Below are positions 60,355 through 64,000 of a stretch of DNA of 64,000 nt, in pieces (positions within the stretch are counted from its first letter, which is position 1; the number at the start of each line of letters is the position of its first letter). The position numbers and the translations under genes were made by a program. The notes beneath the pieces are model-generated. The model was not told the origin of the DNA, made no database searches, and was given only the letters and a program-made list of their open reading frames with translations. Origin of the DNA: Duganella sp. OV510 (GTDB lineage: Bacteria; Pseudomonadota; Gammaproteobacteria; Burkholderiales; Burkholderiaceae_D); contig NZ_FNEQ01000006.1 in NCBI RefSeq assembly GCF_900100205.1, forward strand, positions 124,001 through 188,000, read 5' to 3'.

Positions 60355-61922
60355 GGTTTCCAGACCAGGTTCAAGGTAAATTTTGCGTGGCTGGGTGCGG
60401 TCACCTGGGCGCCGGCGTTGCCGGCCAGCTTGACCGAAGAGCGCGTGTCCACCGGCGGCTTTTCGATTTCCACCGTCAGTCGTGGATGCTGCGCCAGCGC
60501 GCGCGCAAACTGGTTCATGCTGTCAACCGCATTGCGATAGTCATCCTGCTGCGCCAGTATCTCCGCCTCCAGCACCAGCATCTGCGGTGCGCGGTGTGGA
60601 ATGCCGGCCGCCAGTGAGGAGATCGGCACGGCCTGGGTCTGATCCTGCCCCGGCACAGGCGCGCTGGCAGGGACGCTGACTTTCCAGTCCAGTTGCAGCA
60701 GACGGATTTGTGGCGAGTTTTCCAGCGCGGTGCTCACCAGGGCCGCCATGCCAAATGGTGTGGCCGACTGCGTGGTCAGCATGCGCTCGACGTTGACTGC
60801 CGCCCGCATGTTCGCGGTCGTGGTCACGCGCGGCGGGATTTCGGCCATGGTGGCGCGGTAGCGGCGGTCGAATTGCGAAGTTTCGGCAGCCAGCTGCGCG
60901 CTGTGGTTATCGGCCAGCTGCTGCTGCCACAGATTGATGCCGGTCCACACCATGCAACAGGCGGTCATCAGGGCGCTGCTGGCGTACAGATACAGGCGTG
61001 CGCGCCACAGCTTGAAATAGCGTTGCCATGGCCCCAGCGTGTAATGGCTTTCTGGCTTGCGCTTAGCCAGCAGAGCCAGCAGCAGCGGGTCGGCCAGGCG
61101 CTGCGCCAGCGCTGTGGCCTGCTCGCCTTTGGTGTGCAGGCCGAAGCGTTGCGCCACCGATTCCAGCGTCATGAAATGGAATTCGGTCTCCGCGCCATCC
61201 TCGCATTGGGCATCCAGCGTCACGCTGTCGGCGGCTGTGGCGACGACGCTTGCGTGCAGCACGTTGCCGCGTGCCATCAGGCGCTGACTGGTAAGAAACT
61301 GCTGCGTCTTGGCGGTCTCCGCGCCGATGTTGACCGGGTTGCCGTCACGGTCGATGGCCGGCGTCAGGCGCGAAAACTTCAGCAATCCGTTCTGCAGGTA
61401 ACTCTGGCGCCAGCCGGCCGATTGCGGTGTCACCAGCAGCACGTGTTCGTCGCCCAAGCCCAGCTTGTTCGCCAGCTCTTCGCTCAGCAACGTGGTCGAA
61501 TACAGGCCGGCCAGCGGCATGCGCATCTGCTCCAGCGCTTCCACCCACGGCAGCACGGACGAGGGATTGGTCAACGCCGACAGCAATACAATGTCATCGC
61601 GGCGGCCAGCGGTTTCGCGGCCCTGGATCTGGTGGTGGCGGAATGGCGTTTCACGGTATTGTTGCAGCAGGCGGCGTTGCAGCAGCGCGCGGCCGGCGCG
61701 GCCGCCCACGTGTGGCAGGGCAGTGCGCTGGAAATCTTCCTCGACCAGGTCGGTCAGGATATACACCGGCGCCGCGCGGTGATGGCTTTCGATGTAGTCC
61801 ATGAAATCATCGATGCCGCCGCGGTTGTTGACGAAGCAGACGCCGCCAGACAGTGTGCCGGCTTGCCATTCATAGGCGCACAGCTGTTCGCTGGTCAGGT
61901 AGAAGAGATGTTGAGGAAACAT
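60351..61922 (-). CDS. GspL-like (PilM-PilN-like) pilus assembly protein
   Basis: A 523-residue protein. The cytoplasmic part (1-300) looks like an actin-like PilM/GspL domain (FYLTSEQLCAYEWQAG, VYILTDLVEEDFQRT, ALEQMRMPLAGLYSTTLLSEELA). One helix near 320 (LYLYASSALMTACCMVWTGI) is followed by a coiled coil and a PilN-type periplasmic domain ending FTLNLVWKP. PilM and PilN are usually separate genes; the fused form is as in GspL. It starts three bases after the platform protein gene. Confidence 0.75.
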   Translation of the reverse strand: MFPQHLFYLTSEQLCAYEWQAGTLSGGVCFVNNRGGIDDFMDYIESHHRAAPVYILTDLVEEDFQRTALPHVGGRAGRALLQRRLLQQYRETPFRHHQIQGRETAGRRDDIVLLSALTNPSSVLPWVEALEQMRMPLAGLYSTTLLSEELANKLGLGDEHVLLVTPQSAGWRQSYLQNGLLKFSRLTPAIDRDGNPVNIGAETAKTQQFLTSQRLMARGNVLHASVVATAADSVTLDAQCEDGAETEFHFMTLESVAQRFGLHTKGEQATALAQRLADPLLLALLAKRKPESHYTLGPWQRYFKLWRARLYLYASSALMTACCMVWTGINLWQQQLADNHSAQLAAETSQFDRRYRATMAEIPPRVTTTANMRAAVNVERMLTTQSATPFGMAALVSTALENSPQIRLLQLDWKVSVPASAPVPGQDQTQAVPISSLAAGIPHRAPQMLVLEAEILAQQDDYRNAVDSMNQFARALAQHPRLTVEIEKPPVDTRSSVKLAGNAGAQVTAPSHAKFTLNLVWKP

Positions 61923-61925
61923 GGC

Positions 61926-63128
61926 TCAGGTCCTGATCTTGCTGATGGTGTCGTAGATCGGTCCCATCACCGACAGCATGATCCAGCCCACCATCACGCC
62001 CAGCACCACGGTGATGGCGGGTTCGATCATCGACTGCACCTTCTCGATCATCTCCTTCACTTCGCGGTTATAAAAATAGCTGACATTATGCAGCGCGCCA
62101 TCCAGCGCGCCGGTGGATTCACCCACCCTGAGCATGCGGATGACCAACGGTGGGAAGATGCCGGTGTTCTGGAACGCCGCAGTAATTCCCTGACCCTCGG
62201 AGATCTGCCGTGCTGCGCGGCGCAGGCCGGCCGCCACCACGCGGTTGCCGACGATGCCTTCGGACAGGTGGATGCATTCCAGGATGGTGATGCCAGAGGC
62301 GTACATCATGGCGAAAAACGTGGCAAAGCGCGCCAGGATAATCCGGTGCAGCACCGGTCCAACCAGCCAGATACGCAGCTTGAAGCCATCGGCCGCGTAG
62401 CGTGCCTGTTCGCTGCGCGCCAGCCAGGCACGCAGGACGAAGAAACCCAATAGCGGCACTGCCAGCATTACATACCAGTAGTCGATGAACAGGTTGGAGA
62501 CAAAGATCAACGCCCGGGTGTGCAACGGCAGCGTGTTGCCCATGTTCTTGACGAAGGAAGTCAGTTGCGGCACCAGGTAAATCATCAGGAAGAACATCAC
62601 GCCGGTCACAAACAGGCCGACTGCTGCCGGATACATGATGATCTTCTTGGTCTGCGATGCCAGCTCATCCTGCCATTTCAGCGTTTCCGACAGATTCTTG
62701 AACACTTCGGCCAGCTTGCCGCTTTGCTCGCCAGCGGTAATCAGGCTGGTGAACGTCAGGTCGAATACTTCAGGATATTGCGCCAGCGCGGCCGACAGTT
62801 GCTTGCCGCCTTCGATGTTTTCAATCAGGCCGGTAATCATTTCACGGAAGCGCGGATGGTCGATGCTTTCGCGCAGGTCGTTGAGGCCGTCCAGTATCGG
62901 CACGCCGGCACCGCTCATCTGCTCCATGTGGAAGCAGAAATTGATCAGGTCCTTGCGGGTGATCACGCGCTTGATGGCGATGACCTTGGCGCGCGATACG
63001 CGGCAGTCGATCAGGTCCAGCCCCATACGATGCAGGCGCAGCTCCAAATCTGGTTCGTTGGCGGCGTCCATATTTCCCGGCGAAATATGGCCGCTGGCAT
63101 CCATCGCACGATAGAGATATTGCGGCAT
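61926..63128 (-). CDS. Type II secretion/type IV pilus platform protein (GspF/PilC/MshG)
   Basis: A 400-residue polytopic protein with two GspF domains: LINFCFHMEQMSGAGVPILDGL with ALAQYPEVFDLTFTSLITAGEQSGKL, and RFATFFAMMYASGITILECIHLSE with VIRMLRVGESTGALD. Three helices are visible. It forms the inner-membrane platform above the assembly ATPase. Its first base overlaps the stop of the ATPase gene. Confidence 0.93.
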   Translation of the reverse strand: MPQYLYRAMDASGHISPGNMDAANEPDLELRLHRMGLDLIDCRVSRAKVIAIKRVITRKDLINFCFHMEQMSGAGVPILDGLNDLRESIDHPRFREMITGLIENIEGGKQLSAALAQYPEVFDLTFTSLITAGEQSGKLAEVFKNLSETLKWQDELASQTKKIIMYPAAVGLFVTGVMFFLMIYLVPQLTSFVKNMGNTLPLHTRALIFVSNLFIDYWYVMLAVPLLGFFVLRAWLARSEQARYAADGFKLRIWLVGPVLHRIILARFATFFAMMYASGITILECIHLSEGIVGNRVVAAGLRRAARQISEGQGITAAFQNTGIFPPLVIRMLRVGESTGALDGALHNVSYFYNREVKEMIEKVQSMIEPAITVVLGVMVGWIMLSVMGPIYDTISKIRT

Positions 63129-64000
63129 CAGCCCAGCCTTTCGGTAAGGTCCACCACGCGGCCGACTTCCTCCAGCGTGGTGACGCCCTCGCGCACACGG
63201 CGCAAGCCGTCGTCGATCAGGCTATGGAAGCCGCCGGCGGCAGCAGCGGTTTTCAATTCGCGGGTGGAGACGCGGCGCGCCACCAGTTCATCCAGCGCCG
63301 GCGTCATTTTCAGCAGCTCGATGATCGCCAGGCGGCCTTTGTAGCCCTGGTGCGCGCACCTGTCGCAGCCGACCGCATGGTACAGCGTCTGCGGGCCGGC
63401 GTCGGCGGCAATGTCGAGCAGCTGGCGTTCGACATCGTCCGCCACATGCGCCGCGCGGCAACTGGTGCACAGCTTGCGCACCAGGCGCTGGGCGATGATG
63501 CCGATGATGTTGCCGGCCATGATGTCCGCCAGCACACCGATGTCCAGCAGGCGCGGGATGGCGCCGATGGCGGAGTTGGTATGCAGCGTCGAATACACCT
63601 GGTGACCGGTCATGGCGGCGGAAAACGCCATCTCGGCGGTCTCCTTGTCGCGGATCTCACCGACCAGTATCACATCCGGGTCCTGCCGCATCATCGAGCG
63701 GATGCCTTCGGCGAAACCCATCTTGGCCGATTCGTTGACCGAGGTCTGGCGTATCATATTCATCGGGTATTCGACCGGGTCCTCCAGCGTCATGATGTTG
63801 ACGCTTTCGGTGTTGATATGGTTCAGGATCGAATACAGTGTGGTGGTCTTGCCGGAGCCGGTCGGCCCGGTCACCAGAATCACGCCGTCCGGGCGGGCGA
63901 TCATCAGCTTGAGCAGGTTCAGCTCGTTCTCGCCGAGGCCCAGTCCATCCAGCGGCACGATGCCTTTCTGGCGATCGAGTACGCGCAGCACGAAGTTTTC
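63128..64000 (-). CDS. Assembly ATPase GspE/PilB/MshE (N-terminus outside the window)
   Basis: At least 290 residues of the C-terminal ATPase domain; the frame stays open to base 64000. Walker A GPTGSGKTTTLYSIL, the Asp box TLEDPVEYPM, Walker B PDVILVGEIRDKETAEMA and the His box GHQVYSTLHTNSA are intact. The zinc-binding cysteine tetrad CTSC and CDRC is present, as in GspE and PilB extension ATPases and unlike PilT. It drives pilus or pseudopilus assembly through the platform protein encoded next. Confidence 0.94.
   Translation of the reverse strand, partial: ENFVLRVLDRQKGIVPLDGLGLGENELNLLKLMIARPDGVILVTGPTGSGKTTTLYSILNHINTESVNIMTLEDPVEYPMNMIRQTSVNESAKMGFAEGIRSMMRQDPDVILVGEIRDKETAEMAFSAAMTGHQVYSTLHTNSAIGAIPRLLDIGVLADIMAGNIIGIIAQRLVRKLCTSCRAAHVADDVERQLLDIAADAGPQTLYHAVGCDRCAHQGYKGRLAIIELLKMTPALDELVARRVSTRELKTAAAAGGFHSLIDDGLRRVREGVTTLEEVGRVVDLTERLG

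Noticed and set aside
60693..62453. 586-codon plus-strand frame opposite the pilus genes
   Set aside because: Shadow of two well-supported genes (GspL-like and GspF); composition is dominated by Gln, Arg and His with no motif.

Overview
The window is GC-rich, densely coded bacterial DNA with a strongly Gram-negative gene content: three TonB-dependent receptors, hybrid phosphorelay kinases, a type IV pilus/type II secretion-like operon and a sigma-54 regulon. The combination suggests a betaproteobacterium of the Oxalobacteraceae (Massilia/Duganella/Telluria-like). That placement is inferred from gene style; no rRNA or tRNA was seen.

Layout. (1) 1-5.1 kb: an HD-GYP response regulator and a giant hybrid histidine kinase with an HPt domain, cut by the left edge. 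(2) 5.7-11.4 kb: a secreted metallo-beta-lactamase-fold hydrolase, an HscC-type Hsp70 with its J-like/TPR partner, and a NarL-type regulator. (3) 11.5-31.0 kb: a two-armed organosulfur gene cluster around a sigma-54 activator. The left arm (minus) holds the activator, an RutE-like flavoprotein, a TonB receptor and a periplasmic M20 amidohydrolase. The right arm (plus) holds two SsuD-like flavin monooxygenases, a TonB receptor and a strong terminator, then a nine-gene operon with a class II aldolase-like protein, two SsuA-like binding proteins, two permeases, an ATPase, an MFS carrier and two cytoplasmic DszB-like proteins. (4) 31.0-40.6 kb: a glycan-use locus with a broken GH43 gene, a beta-helix glycosidase, a GH2 beta-galactosidase, a TonB receptor and a beta-propeller, with near-consensus promoters and TTATCGATAA operators. 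(5) 40.6-43.6 kb: a LytS/LytTR-type sensor and regulator with a secreted S41 peptidase. (6) 43.8-46.2 kb: a GNAT acetyltransferase and a LuxR solo with DUF1993 and lux-box-like repeats. (7) 46.3-49.6 kb: an AT-rich island of orphan small genes including a HEPN protein. (8) 49.7-56.3 kb: a second HPt hybrid kinase overlapping a GGDEF response regulator, then an APH-like kinase. (9) 56.4-64.0 kb: a pilus/secretion operon running off the right edge.

The most striking system is region 3. One DszB-like protein keeps all four residues known from the DszB desulfinase active site (Cys12, His53, Arg63, Gly66). Its paralogue three genes away has lost only the cysteine. Three separate -24/-12 promoters, each with GCAACAG-type half-sites upstream, tie both arms to the central activator. 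I read it as a sulfur-starvation regulon that imports an organosulfur compound through the outer and inner membranes, oxygenates it and removes sulfite from a sulfinate. The substrate cannot be told from sequence.
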